A stretch of 11,106 bases of DNA from RUG563 sp024681215 (GTDB lineage Bacteria > Bacillota > Clostridia > Christensenellales > Aristaeellaceae), in assembly GCA_024681215.1 (NCBI GenBank), contig JAILBG010000026.1:1-11106 (forward strand). The letters run 5' to 3'. Below the pieces are notes generated by a model, which had not been told where the DNA came from, ran no database searches, and worked only from the letters and a program-made list of their open reading frames with translations. This document shows, in pieces, positions 1 to 5,789 of this stretch (position 1 is the first letter of the stretch; every line of letters begins with the position of its first letter). Position numbers and translations under genes: made by a program.

Positions 1-1
1 A

Positions 2-1279
2 CAGCGGGTGTCCCGTCACAATGGCCGTGCGGGAAAGCACGGCGTCTATAACCCCAAACACAATGACCGGCAATTCGACGTAGCCCATGCGGACAACATC
101 GACAAAGGCCGGACAAGTCAGAATCTCTATTGGGACTGGCAGAACGGCCTTCGAGATCACGAGGCCAATCAGTCCGGTCAGTATCCGTCCTTCAACCAGG
201 TGGAGCGGGATTTCTACGAGCAGCGTTACGGCGATTATCTGGCCGGGCAGGCTGCCCGCAACATCAAGGCCGGGCACGCCGGGCGGAACCGCACCGTAGA
301 TGATCTGCTGGCGGACGTGCGCATCTGTCCCGAAGAGACGATTTATCAGATCGGGAAGGAGGGCGATTGTCCTCCTCCCGATGTCCTGCTGGAAGTGATG
401 CAGGAATTCATGGACACCTTTCAGGAGCGCTTCGGGAAGCATGTTCACATCCTGGACTGGGCGCTGCATCTGGACGAAACCAGCCCCCACATTCATGCCC
501 GGCAGGTATTCGATATTGAAAACCGCTACGGGGAAATCGAGCCAAAGCAGGAAAAGACCCTGGAAGCGCTGGGCATCCCCTTGCCTTTCCCGGAGAAAAA
601 GGCCGGCAAGATGAACAATCGTAAGATCACCTTTGACGGCATTTGCCGGGAGCTTCTCTTGAACATCTGCGAGGAACACGGCCTGGACGTGGAGCGGGAT
701 GCCATCTATGGCGGTAAAGCCAACCGGGACAAGAATGATTACATCATCGAAGCCCAGCGGGAAAAGATTGCCGAGCTGGAAAGACGCAATGCCGAACTGA
801 CAGTAGATAACGAGGCGCAGAGCCGGATCATCGCTCAGAAAAATGCTGAATTGGAGGATAAGCTGGAAAAGCTTTCCGATGCCGACGCGGCGTTGGACGC
901 GGTGACCGATGTCGCTTACAGGGAGGCGGTCAAGGTTGTTGCCGCCGAAGCAATCCAGGAAACACAGAAGCAAGACCTGATGGTTCTGGAAAAAGGAAAG
1001 CAAAAGGTCATGTCCCCGGAGATCAAGATGAAGCAAAAAGAACGGGACCTTGTGCTGGAATGGTTTGAAAAAGCCGCCAACACGCTGAAAAAGAGAGCCA
1101 AATCAATTTTTGAAAAGGTGGTTGAGGCACTGCGCCTGCCCGCCACCAGGGAAGCCGCCAAGCAAAAAATCAAGGAACAGGCCAAGCCGTCGATCCATGA
1201 ATTGCTGCGAACCTATAAGCAGAAATCCCAGGAGACACGGACACAGAAACCCAGGCAGCATAGCTGGGAAGAGAGGTGA
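2..1279 (+). CDS. MobV/Pre-type plasmid mobilization relaxase (5' partial)
   Basis: Predicted HUH-type relaxase that would nick oriT and lead the transferred strand during mobilization. The reading frame is open to the window edge and no ribosome binding site precedes the GTG at 8, so the true start is probably upstream. Numbering from that GTG, the relaxase signature is clear: H145-V-H147, then D156-E157, followed by the metal-binding P160-H161-I-H163 motif. Residues about 245-300 are rich in Glu, Lys, Leu and Ala in heptad-like order and are probably a coiled coil; the C-terminus (about 330-423) is strongly basic. The N-terminal part carries conserved-looking blocks (YNPKHNDRQFD; QNLYWDW) of the clostridial Mob/Pre type. 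The VirE-like gene starts 39 bp downstream, consistent with co-transcription. The family call is secure; the actual oriT lies upstream and is not visible. Confidence 0.9.
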   Translation, partial: QRVSRHNGRAGKHGVYNPKHNDRQFDVAHADNIDKGRTSQNLYWDWQNGLRDHEANQSGQYPSFNQVERDFYEQRYGDYLAGQAARNIKAGHAGRNRTVDDLLADVRICPEETIYQIGKEGDCPPPDVLLEVMQEFMDTFQERFGKHVHILDWALHLDETSPHIHARQVFDIENRYGEIEPKQEKTLEALGIPLPFPEKKAGKMNNRKITFDGICRELLLNICEEHGLDVERDAIYGGKANRDKNDYIIEAQREKIAELERRNAELTVDNEAQSRIIAQKNAELEDKLEKLSDADAALDAVTDVAYREAVKVVAAEAIQETQKQDLMVLEKGKQKVMSPEIKMKQKERDLVLEWFEKAANTLKKRAKSIFEKVVEALRLPATREAAKQKIKEQAKPSIHELLRTYKQKSQETRTQKPRQHSWEER

Positions 1280-1318
1280 GAGAAGTAATGAGACACAATA
1301 AGGAAGTGAGAAAACAAC

Positions 1319-2728
1319 ATGGTCGATCTGAACAACACCGGGCAGTTCGATGAAGATCTGGAGCAGATACGTACTGTCATCCGATCCTCACTGGAGAAAA
1401 CGGACAAGGGCGGGACAGCCAATACCATTCAGAACTGCATCACGGTATTTGAAAACGACCCCCTGTTCGCGGGAAAGATCAGCCGGAACCTGCTGACCGA
1501 GACCAATGATATGATCGGGGATTTTCCCTGGCAGCGGGACGGCACTCGGTTTGACGATCAGGACCTGCCCCATGTGCTGCTGCACTTTGAGCAGCATTAC
1601 GGCATCCGATCCGAAAAGTGCATCGACAACGCCTTCCGGGTGGTAGCCAGCCAGCACAGCTTCCATCCCATCTGGGATTATCTGCGGAAGCTGCAATGGG
1701 ACGGCGTTCCCCGCGTGCGGTTTGCCCTGCGTCATTTTCTCGGTGCGGAGGTCAGCGATTATAACGAAGCCTGCCTCAGGGTGTTCATGCTGGGTGCTGT
1801 GAAGCGAATCTTTGAACCGGGCTGCAAGTTTGAACTGATGCTGGTGCTCACCGGCGGCCAGGGTGCGGGAAAATCCACTTTCCTCCGCTTCCTGGCCATT
1901 CGGGATGAATGGTTTTCCGATGACCTGAAAAAGCTGGATGACGATAAGGTTTATCAGCGGCTGGCGGGACATTGGATTCTGGAAATGTCGGAGATGGTGG
2001 CTACAGCCAATGCCAAGAGCATCGAGGACATCAAGTCCTTTCTCTCACGCGGTAAGGATACCTACAAGTTTCCCTATGACCGCTACGCCGCTGATCATCC
2101 GCGGCAGTGCGTGTTCGCCGGCACCACCAACAAAATGGATTTCCTGCCTATGGACCGCACAGGCAACCGGCGCTTCCTGCCCGTTCATGTGCATCCGGAG
2201 AAGGCAGAGGTGCATATCCTGGAGGACGAAGCGGCATCCCACGCCTACATCGACCAGATGTGGGCGGAGATCATGACGGTGTACGATTCCGGGGATTACA
2301 GCACCCATCTGACCAAGACCATGGAAAAAGAACTGACCCGGGAGCAGGAACGCTTTCGCCAGGAGGACACCCTGGCAGGGCAGATCTACGCCTTCATGGA
2401 GAGCTTCCCCGGGGACAAGCTCTGTTCACGGCAGATCTACAAAGAAGCGCTGGATCACCCGTATGATGAGCCCAAGCAATGGGAGACCCGGGAAATCTAT
2501 GAGGTCGTGAATCTGGGCATCGCCAACGGGGAGATTCAAGGCTGGCGCGCCTTCTCCAATTCCCGTCGCTTTGAAAAGTACGGCACCCAACGGGGATGGG
2601 AACGAATCCCTGCAGAGCAGGAGACGGATAAGGCATCGCCCGTCAACCAGACTGTCAACCAGCCGGTTGACGATTTCCGGCAGTTGGGCTTTGTTGAGGT
2701 CGATCCGGACGCTGATTTCCCGTTTTGA
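1319..2728 (+). CDS. VirE/VapE-family P-loop ATPase (phage/plasmid helicase-like)
   Basis: 469-residue protein of the virulence-associated E (VapE) family, found in phages, satellites and integrative elements and generally thought to act as a replicative superfamily 3-like helicase. Seen: Walker A at 179-187 (GGQGAGKST), a Walker B-like acidic strand at 218-225 (HWILEMSE), and the family's conserved segments after it, including the FAGTTN and DRTGNRRFLPV stretches. No primase domain is attached at the N-terminus. A modest AGGAAG site at 1301-1306 lies 12 bp before the chosen ATG; no better start is visible. The C-terminal tail reads VNQ-VNQ-PVDD because the coding DNA there holds three of the GTTGAC/GTCAAC repeats that continue downstream. 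Next to a relaxase and an integrase, a role in replication of the excised element is the likely job; this is inference. Confidence 0.88.
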   Translation: MVDLNNTGQFDEDLEQIRTVIRSSLEKTDKGGTANTIQNCITVFENDPLFAGKISRNLLTETNDMIGDFPWQRDGTRFDDQDLPHVLLHFEQHYGIRSEKCIDNAFRVVASQHSFHPIWDYLRKLQWDGVPRVRFALRHFLGAEVSDYNEACLRVFMLGAVKRIFEPGCKFELMLVLTGGQGAGKSTFLRFLAIRDEWFSDDLKKLDDDKVYQRLAGHWILEMSEMVATANAKSIEDIKSFLSRGKDTYKFPYDRYAADHPRQCVFAGTTNKMDFLPMDRTGNRRFLPVHVHPEKAEVHILEDEAASHAYIDQMWAEIMTVYDSGDYSTHLTKTMEKELTREQERFRQEDTLAGQIYAFMESFPGDKLCSRQIYKEALDHPYDEPKQWETREIYEVVNLGIANGEIQGWRAFSNSRRFEKYGTQRGWERIPAEQETDKASPVNQTVNQPVDDFRQLGFVEVDPDADFPF

Positions 2729-2931
2729 GGCACTCAGTTGACACATTTCAGAGAGGTAGTTGACACCCTGGTTGACAGAGAAAAACCTTGTACTGTAAGG
2801 CTTTTCTTACTTTTGTCAACCAGTCAACTGTCAACTGAAGAAAAAACTTTATATCACAGCCGGGCCATGAATAAGCAGCAGAAAAAAGGTTGCAGGCCCA
2901 GTTGACAGAGCCAGTTGACAAGCTGGTTGAC
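2642..2931. repeat. Array of 12 GTTGAC/GTCAAC repeats (candidate iterons)
   Basis: Twelve exact hexamers in 290 bp. As GTCAAC: 2642, 2654, 2815, 2823, 2830. As GTTGAC: 2666, 2737, 2759, 2771, 2901, 2914, 2926. The wider consensus is CAGTTGACA. They fall in groups of three (2642/2654/2666; 2737/2759/2771; 2815/2823/2830; 2901/2914/2926), often spaced 12-13 bp. The first group lies inside the VirE-like coding sequence and the rest in the gene-free stretch after it. Such spaced, clustered and oriented repeats look like protein-binding iterons of a replication origin or recombination control site. The binding protein is unknown. The gene-free stretch 2729-3095 also holds the hairpin at 2973-3006 and the xis promoter. 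Confidence 0.8.
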
Positions 2932-2972
2932 ACGCCGATGCGAAAGCGCACAACCATTGGTGTGTTTCTTTT

Positions 2973-3006
2973 CCGAGGGAGCCGTCCTGCAAGGCGGCTC
3001 CCTCGG
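2973..3006 (+). terminator. Perfect 12-bp hairpin, possible terminator or origin structure
   Basis: CCGAGGGAGCCG (2973-2984) is the exact reverse complement of CGGCTCCCTCGG (2995-3006). Inside the loop CCT/AGG can pair as well, extending the stem past one bulged T. The downstream + strand sequence ATTGTTAT is only moderately T-rich, so it may end mob/virE transcription but is not a textbook intrinsic terminator. Its position just after the repeat array also fits a structural element of a replication origin. Confidence 0.6.
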
Positions 3007-3085
3007 ATTGTTATCCAAATATATTATGACAGGATTCTTCGCATAATGCAAGACCTGAAAATGTATAAAAATAAATAGAAAAGAG

Positions 3086-3113
3086 TTGACAATATTTGCT
3101 TAAAATCTATAAT
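3086..3113 (+). promoter_or_regulatory. Consensus sigma-A promoter before xis/int
   Basis: TTGACA (3086-3091), 16-bp spacer, TATAAT (3108-3113): both hexamers match consensus perfectly. Transcription would start near 3120. The -35 box also contains a GTTGAC hexamer, so a factor that binds the upstream repeats could also bind here and control excision genes (inference). Confidence 0.75.
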
Positions 3114-3347
3114 GAAAGTGACGGGATCCATCCTGTCGGGAACCTTGATAATGGAATAATTCCAGCAGAACCTAAGCTTACCATAACCGTTGAAGAATTG
3201 GCACAGCAACTGAATGTGTCAAGAACCACGGCCTACAATCTGGCACGGAGAAAAGATTTCTACCCTGCGTTCCGCATCGGGCACAGGATGATCATCTCCC
3301 GTCAGGCGCTAAGCCGATGGCTCGACGATCAGACGGAGGTAAGCTGA
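3096..3347 (+). CDS. xis: Excisionase-family helix-turn-helix protein (start uncertain)
   Basis: Small DNA-binding protein of the excisionase (MerR-like winged HTH) type; such proteins bend attachment-site DNA and direct integrase toward excision. Seen: the core EELAQQLNVSRTTAYNLARR, then a wing-like FRIGHRMIISRQALSRWLDD, running to the stop. The stop TGA (3345-3347) shares its last base with the integrase ATG, so the two are translationally coupled. The start is a real problem. The only standard in-frame start before the HTH core is TTG at 3096, but that codon lies between the -35 and -10 boxes of the perfect promoter at 3086-3113. Starting downstream of the expected +1 would need a rare ATA or ATT codon (3156, 3159) or the TTG at 3198, which cuts into the first helix. 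Either an upstream promoter is used or a non-standard start applies. Confidence 0.75.
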   Translation: MLKIYNESDGIHPVGNLDNGIIPAEPKLTITVEELAQQLNVSRTTAYNLARRKDFYPAFRIGHRMIISRQALSRWLDDQTEVS

Positions 3348-4486
3348 TGAAAAAGAAAAGAATCAATGGCGAAGGAAACATCCGGAAACGGTCTGAGCAT
3401 TCCTGGGAGGCCAGCCTGAGAACAGAGGACGGCGAACGTCTCTATGTTTATGGCGGATCGCAAAAGGAAGTCAAAGAAAAGCTTCAGGGGATTAAGGCGG
3501 AAATCGCCAATGGAACTTATGTGCCTGAAACAGAAATGACTGTAGGTGAGTGGATGGATGAATGGTATGAATGCTTCACGACTGGTTTGAAAGCCTCATC
3601 CAGGGCAAGATATGAGCAAGATATCAGGAATCACATCAAACCCGGGATTGGGCATATCATGTTACAAGAATTGAAGCTTCTGCACGTTCAGCGCTTCCTG
3701 AATCAATGCAAAGATAAAAAAGGACTGTCTTTGAAAACTGTCAAAAATATCTACCTTATACTTTCAAAGGCTATGTCAAAAGCTCAGACCCAGGGCTTGA
3801 TCAGAAACAATCCATGCGCTGAAGTAGAAATACCGTCTTATGACGAACCTCAAAAGGAGATGCGTCCACTAAAAGATGGAGAAGTATCAGAGTTTCTTGC
3901 ACGCATCAAAGGAAACCCTTTTGAAAACTTGTACTACATGGCGCTGTTCACCGGGATGCGGGAAAGTGAATTGATAGGCCTTACTTGGGATTGCATCAAT
4001 TTTGACACCGGGAACATTCACTTGTATCGGCAATTCAAAGCGATCAGAGGAAAAAGTAGAACCTGGACATTTACCACGCTGAAAAACAAGCAGACCAGGG
4101 ATTTCATTGTTCCGCCCAGTGTGATTCGGGTGCTAAAGAAACAAAAAACGCAACAAGCAGAATGGAAGCTTCTTTACGGTTCGCTGTACAGAAACGATAA
4201 CAACTTAGTTTTTACAAACGAGTATGGATCACATCTGGCGACAAGGACCGTATATAAAAGATTCAAGGCAATCGTCACCAGTATGGGCCTTCCTGATGTA
4301 CGTTTCCATGATTTACGTCACACATATGCGACCCTTGCCCTTCAAAACGGTGTGGATGTAAAAACGGTTTCGCACAATTTAGGACATGCAACCGTGGCGT
4401 TTACAATGGATAAATACACGCATATGTCAATGACAATGCAAAAAGACAGCGTGTCAAAAATGGAGTCTTTCATTGCTTCGCTTTAG
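3347..4486 (+). CDS. int: Tn916-type tyrosine recombinase/integrase
   Basis: 379-residue site-specific recombinase that would integrate and excise the element at the tRNA-Pro att site. The ATG at 3347 is chosen because GGAGGT (3335-3340) sits 6 bp before it; an upstream in-frame ATG at 3317 lacks such a site and would overlap xis. Domains: an N-terminal arm-binding domain (about 1-60), a SAM-like core-binding domain (about 65-155), and a C-terminal catalytic domain (about 170-375). All catalytic residues are visible: R205 (GMRESEL), K246 (TLKNK), H321 and R324 (HDLRH), H347 (LGH) and nucleophile Y357 (DKYTHM). Length and motifs are typical for an intact, active enzyme. The gene is more AT-rich than the chromosomal genes to its right, consistent with acquisition. 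Confidence 0.95.
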   Translation: MKKKRINGEGNIRKRSEHSWEASLRTEDGERLYVYGGSQKEVKEKLQGIKAEIANGTYVPETEMTVGEWMDEWYECFTTGLKASSRARYEQDIRNHIKPGIGHIMLQELKLLHVQRFLNQCKDKKGLSLKTVKNIYLILSKAMSKAQTQGLIRNNPCAEVEIPSYDEPQKEMRPLKDGEVSEFLARIKGNPFENLYYMALFTGMRESELIGLTWDCINFDTGNIHLYRQFKAIRGKSRTWTFTTLKNKQTRDFIVPPSVIRVLKKQKTQQAEWKLLYGSLYRNDNNLVFTNEYGSHLATRTVYKRFKAIVTSMGLPDVRFHDLRHTYATLALQNGVDVKTVSHNLGHATVAFTMDKYTHMSMTMQKDSVSKMESFIASL

Positions 4487-4490
4487 CTGG

Positions 4491-4510
4491 TGGTGGCATT
4501 CTGGTGGCAT
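4491..4510. repeat. Tandem TGGTGGCAT repeats after int
   Basis: TGGTGGCAT occurs at 4491-4499 and again at 4502-4510, 11 bp apart centre to centre (one helical turn), between the int stop codon and the tRNA gene. The position at the element end suggests arm-type binding sites for the integrase N-terminal domain. This is inference; no matching copies at the other end can be seen. Confidence 0.5.
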
Positions 4511-4520
4511 AAAAAAGAAG

Positions 4521-4543
4521 AAAGCCTTGATTTACAAGGCTTT
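4521..4543 (-). terminator. Intrinsic terminator of tRNA-Pro, on the element side
   Basis: AAAGCCTTG (4521-4529) and CAAGGCTTT (4535-4543) form a perfect 9-bp stem with a 5-nt loop. On the - strand it is followed by CTTCTTTTTT (4520-4511), a good U tract, so it ends tRNA-Pro transcription. It may weakly stop int transcription in the other direction. Confidence 0.8.
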
Positions 4544-4546
4544 CCG

Positions 4547-4623
4547 TGGTCTGGGTGGAGAGATTTGAACTCTCGGCCTCTTGAACCCCATTCAAGCACG
4601 CTACCAAGCTGCGCTACACCCAG
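4547..4623 (-). tRNA. tRNA-Pro (anticodon GGG)
   Basis: On the - strand the sequence folds into a full cloverleaf. The acceptor stem CTGGGTG/CACCCAG (4623-4617 with 4557-4551) is perfect. The D arm has GCGC/GCGT with the AGCTTGGTA loop. The anticodon stem CTTGA/TCAAG has loop ATGGGGT, giving anticodon GGG (reads CCC proline codons). The T stem is GAGAG/CTCTC with loop TTCAAAT. The discriminator is A (4550), and the CCA tail is encoded at 4549-4547. The gene is intact in the integrated state. Its 3' part is the likely integration target of the neighbouring integrase, so the 3' half may be element-derived. Confidence 0.95.
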
Positions 4624-4647
4624 ATGCCGTTCGCTGGCACAAGGGAT

Positions 4648-4676
4648 ATTATACGCAGGCTCGGGCGTTTTGTCAA
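4648..4676 (-). promoter_or_regulatory. Perfect consensus promoter of tRNA-Pro
   Basis: On the - strand, TTGACA (4676-4671), a 17-bp spacer and TATAAT (4653-4648) match the sigma-A consensus exactly. The expected start near 4641 is about 18 bp upstream of the mature tRNA 5' end. Confidence 0.85.
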
Positions 4677-4695
4677 TACCAAATTTGTTTTTTCT

Positions 4696-5058
4696 TTACG
4701 GATTCAGCTTCCGCAGGATCGCGTCGAAGGTTTCGGACGAAATATCGTGCTCGATCTTGCAGGCGTCTTCCCGGGCCGTTTCCTCCCCCACGCCCAGGCT
4801 GACCAGGAAGGCGGTCAGGGCCTTGTGGCGCTCGTAGATCCGCTGGGCGATCTCCAGCCCTCGCTCCGTAAGCGAGATATAATTCTCCCGGTCCATGGTG
4901 ATGTATCCGTTCTCCCTGAGCCGCTTCATGGCGAAGCTCACGGAGGGCTTGGTAACGGAAAGGCTGTTGGCAATGTCGATGGAGCGGGCGTAGCCCTTTT
5001 CCTCCTTCAGCATCAGGATCCTTTCCAGATAGTCTTCCGCCGACTCGTGAATGTTCAT
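4696..5058 (-). CDS. MntR/DtxR-family metal-dependent transcriptional repressor
   Basis: 120-residue metal-sensing repressor; the family binds Mn2+ or Fe2+ and then represses metal-uptake genes. Residues about 5-65 form the winged helix-turn-helix (DIANSLSVTKPSVSFAMKRL recognition region) and about 70-120 the dimerization and metal-binding helices. There is no SH3-like third domain, so the length is MntR-like. By comparison with known family ligands the metal set is D9, E12, H78, C100, E103 and H104: D9 resembles MntR, while Cys at 100 resembles the Cys of DtxR rather than the Glu of B. subtilis MntR. The start ATG (5058) follows a GGAGGAGG site about 8 bp upstream. It is monocistronic, between the tRNA promoter and the zinc-ribbon terminator. 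No transporter lies next to it, so the targets and the sensed metal remain open. Confidence 0.88.
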   Translation of the reverse strand: MNIHESAEDYLERILMLKEEKGYARSIDIANSLSVTKPSVSFAMKRLRENGYITMDRENYISLTERGLEIAQRIYERHKALTAFLVSLGVGEETAREDACKIEHDISSETFDAILRKLNP

Positions 5059-5092
5059 TCAGCCGTCCTCCTCCGGACATATTGACGGAGTG

Positions 5093-5121
5093 ATTATACT
5101 ATAATTCTTTCTTCATTTCAA
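5093..5121 (-). promoter_or_regulatory. Promoter of the MntR/DtxR-like gene with palindromic -10 region
   Basis: On the - strand, TTGAAA (5121-5116), 17-bp spacer, TATAAT (5098-5093). The -10 lies within a perfect 6-1-6 palindrome, ATTATACTATAAT (5093-5105), which could be a repressor operator (possible autoregulation) or simply overlapping -10-like sequences. Confidence 0.7.
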
Positions 5122-5151
5122 CCCTGCCGGCGCTTTCATTCCAGATTTTGT

Positions 5152-5184
5152 AAAACAAAAAACGGCCAGCCGAAGCTGACCGTT
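5152..5184 (-). terminator. Intrinsic terminator of the zinc-ribbon gene
   Basis: On the - strand, AACGGTCAGC, TTCG tetraloop, GCTGGCCGTT form a strong stem (5184-5161, one G-T pair) followed by a run of T (5162-5152). It lies 12 bp after the stop codon. Confidence 0.88.
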
Positions 5185-5195
5185 CTTTTTCATTC

Positions 5196-5480
5196 TCAGT
5201 ACTGGGGACGGTTCTTGGCGAAGCACTCGCGGCAGTACACGGGCTTGTCGCCCCGGGGCTGGAAGGGAACCTGGGTGGTGCAGCCGCAGCCATCGCAGAT
5301 CACTTCGTACATCTGGCGCTCACCGCGGTTGCCGCCGTTGGCACGGCGGGCGGCACGGCAGGCGGGGCACCGGCCGGGCTCGTTCTGGAAGCCCTTTTCG
5401 GCGTAGAAGGCCTGTTCGGAAGCAGTGAACACGAATTCGTTGCCGCACTCACGGCAGGTGAGGGTCTTGTCCTGATACAT
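5196..5480 (-). CDS. Small double zinc-ribbon protein (zf-trcl-like)
   Basis: 94-residue protein of unknown function that resembles the 'probable zinc-ribbon' small proteins common in Clostridia. Seen: four CxxC knuckles. CRECG (about 9-13) pairs with CPACR (about 38-42), and CDGCG (about 63-67) pairs with CRECF (about 82-86), giving two probable zinc sites. The segment between, EQAFYAEKGFQNEPGRC, is typical of the family. No signal peptide or membrane segment, so cytoplasmic. ATG at 5480 is chosen because AGGAGG (5495-5490) sits 9 bp upstream; the frame extends 31 codons further upstream but without a ribosome binding site. Possible roles (RNA, ribosome or DNA binding) are not decided by the sequence. 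Neighbours give no functional hint: it has its own promoter and terminator. Confidence 0.85.
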   Translation of the reverse strand: MYQDKTLTCRECGNEFVFTASEQAFYAEKGFQNEPGRCPACRAARRANGGNRGERQMYEVICDGCGCTTQVPFQPRGDKPVYCRECFAKNRPQY

Positions 5481-5614
5481 GATGGAAAACCTCCTGATTT
5501 TTTTCACCAAACCGACAGACACCATCCGGCAGTTTCCATGGGCTCTACGCATCTGTCGATCGACGATGAACAAAACCGGGAGGAACTCCTGAAATCCTTG
5601 GGCTTGGTTTTACG
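5481..5614 (-). other. Long, possibly structured 5' leader of the zinc-ribbon gene
   Basis: The predicted transcript has about 135 nt before the ATG. On the RNA, CGACAGA (forward 5558-5552) can pair with UCUGUCG (5519-5513). AAAACC (5611-5606) can pair with GGUUUU (5577-5572). A CCUCC (5583-5579) could pair with the ribosome binding site AGGAGG (5495-5490). The region also holds a perfect 10-bp palindrome, GTCGATCGAC (5555-5564). No known riboswitch was recognised. Confidence 0.4.
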
Positions 5615-5620
5615 GAAAGC

Positions 5621-5649
5621 ATTATAACACAGGTTTTGCCTCTTGTATA
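5621..5649 (-). promoter_or_regulatory. Probable promoter of the zinc-ribbon gene
   Basis: On the - strand, TATACA (5649-5644), a 17-bp spacer and a perfect TATAAT (5626-5621). The -35 box matches 4 of 6. Rightward from here to the XRE promoter (5650-5728) nothing else is recognised. Confidence 0.6.
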
Positions 5650-5728
5650 GCATTTTTGAAACTTTTTTTCGTATCTTTTGCCCTTGAATGGGACCCGGCC
5701 GCGTTTTTTTGACAATTTTCGTCAGTTC

Positions 5729-5757
5729 TTTACAAAAAATCCTTTGCCCGGTATAAT
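5729..5757 (+). promoter_or_regulatory. Promoter of the XRE regulator
   Basis: TTTACA (5729-5734), 17-bp spacer, TATAAT (5752-5757). A small inverted repeat TGAC-7-GTCA (5710-5724) lies just upstream of the -35 box and could be an operator for the HTH protein itself, but is too short to rely on. Confidence 0.75.
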
Positions 5758-5789
5758 AGACGCATCATCCGGTCAAGGGGGATTGCATT

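Larger units (their letters stand above)
1..4546 (+). mobile_element. Integrative mobilizable element (right part), inserted at tRNA-Pro
   Basis: Seen: a relaxase gene, a VirE-like ATPase gene, a repeat array, an excisionase-like gene and a tyrosine integrase gene lie on one strand, and the integrase ends 60 bp from the 3' end of a tRNA-Pro gene. Known: tyrosine integrases of this type commonly recombine in the 3' half of tRNA genes with int next to the junction, and MobV relaxases mobilize elements that borrow a conjugation machine. Inferred: this is an IME, or the end of a larger ICE. No conjugation-channel genes are visible, but the left part is outside the window. The exact boundary lies somewhere in the 3' part of the tRNA gene (about 4547-4600) and cannot be fixed without the second att copy. 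Confidence 0.85.

Noticed and set aside
1388..1972. 194-codon - strand frame inside the VirE-like gene
   Set aside because: Antisense shadow of a gene with Walker motifs; no start signal or recognised domain.
2642..2931. CRISPR array
   Set aside because: The repeats are only 6-9 bp, occur in both orientations, and the spacing is too short and irregular; no cas genes are present.
2890..3078. 62-codon frame through the repeat array and hairpin
   Set aside because: No ribosome binding site; its sequence is dictated by the GTTGAC repeats and the hairpin arms.
5082..5105. A second, rightward promoter (TTGACG with TATAAT) upstream of the metal repressor
   Set aside because: The spacer would be only 12 bp, and no rightward gene begins there.
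5709..5757. TTGACA at 5709-5714 as the -35 box of the XRE gene
   Set aside because: It lies 37 bp from the TATAAT; TTTACA at 5729-5734 gives the correct 17-bp spacing.
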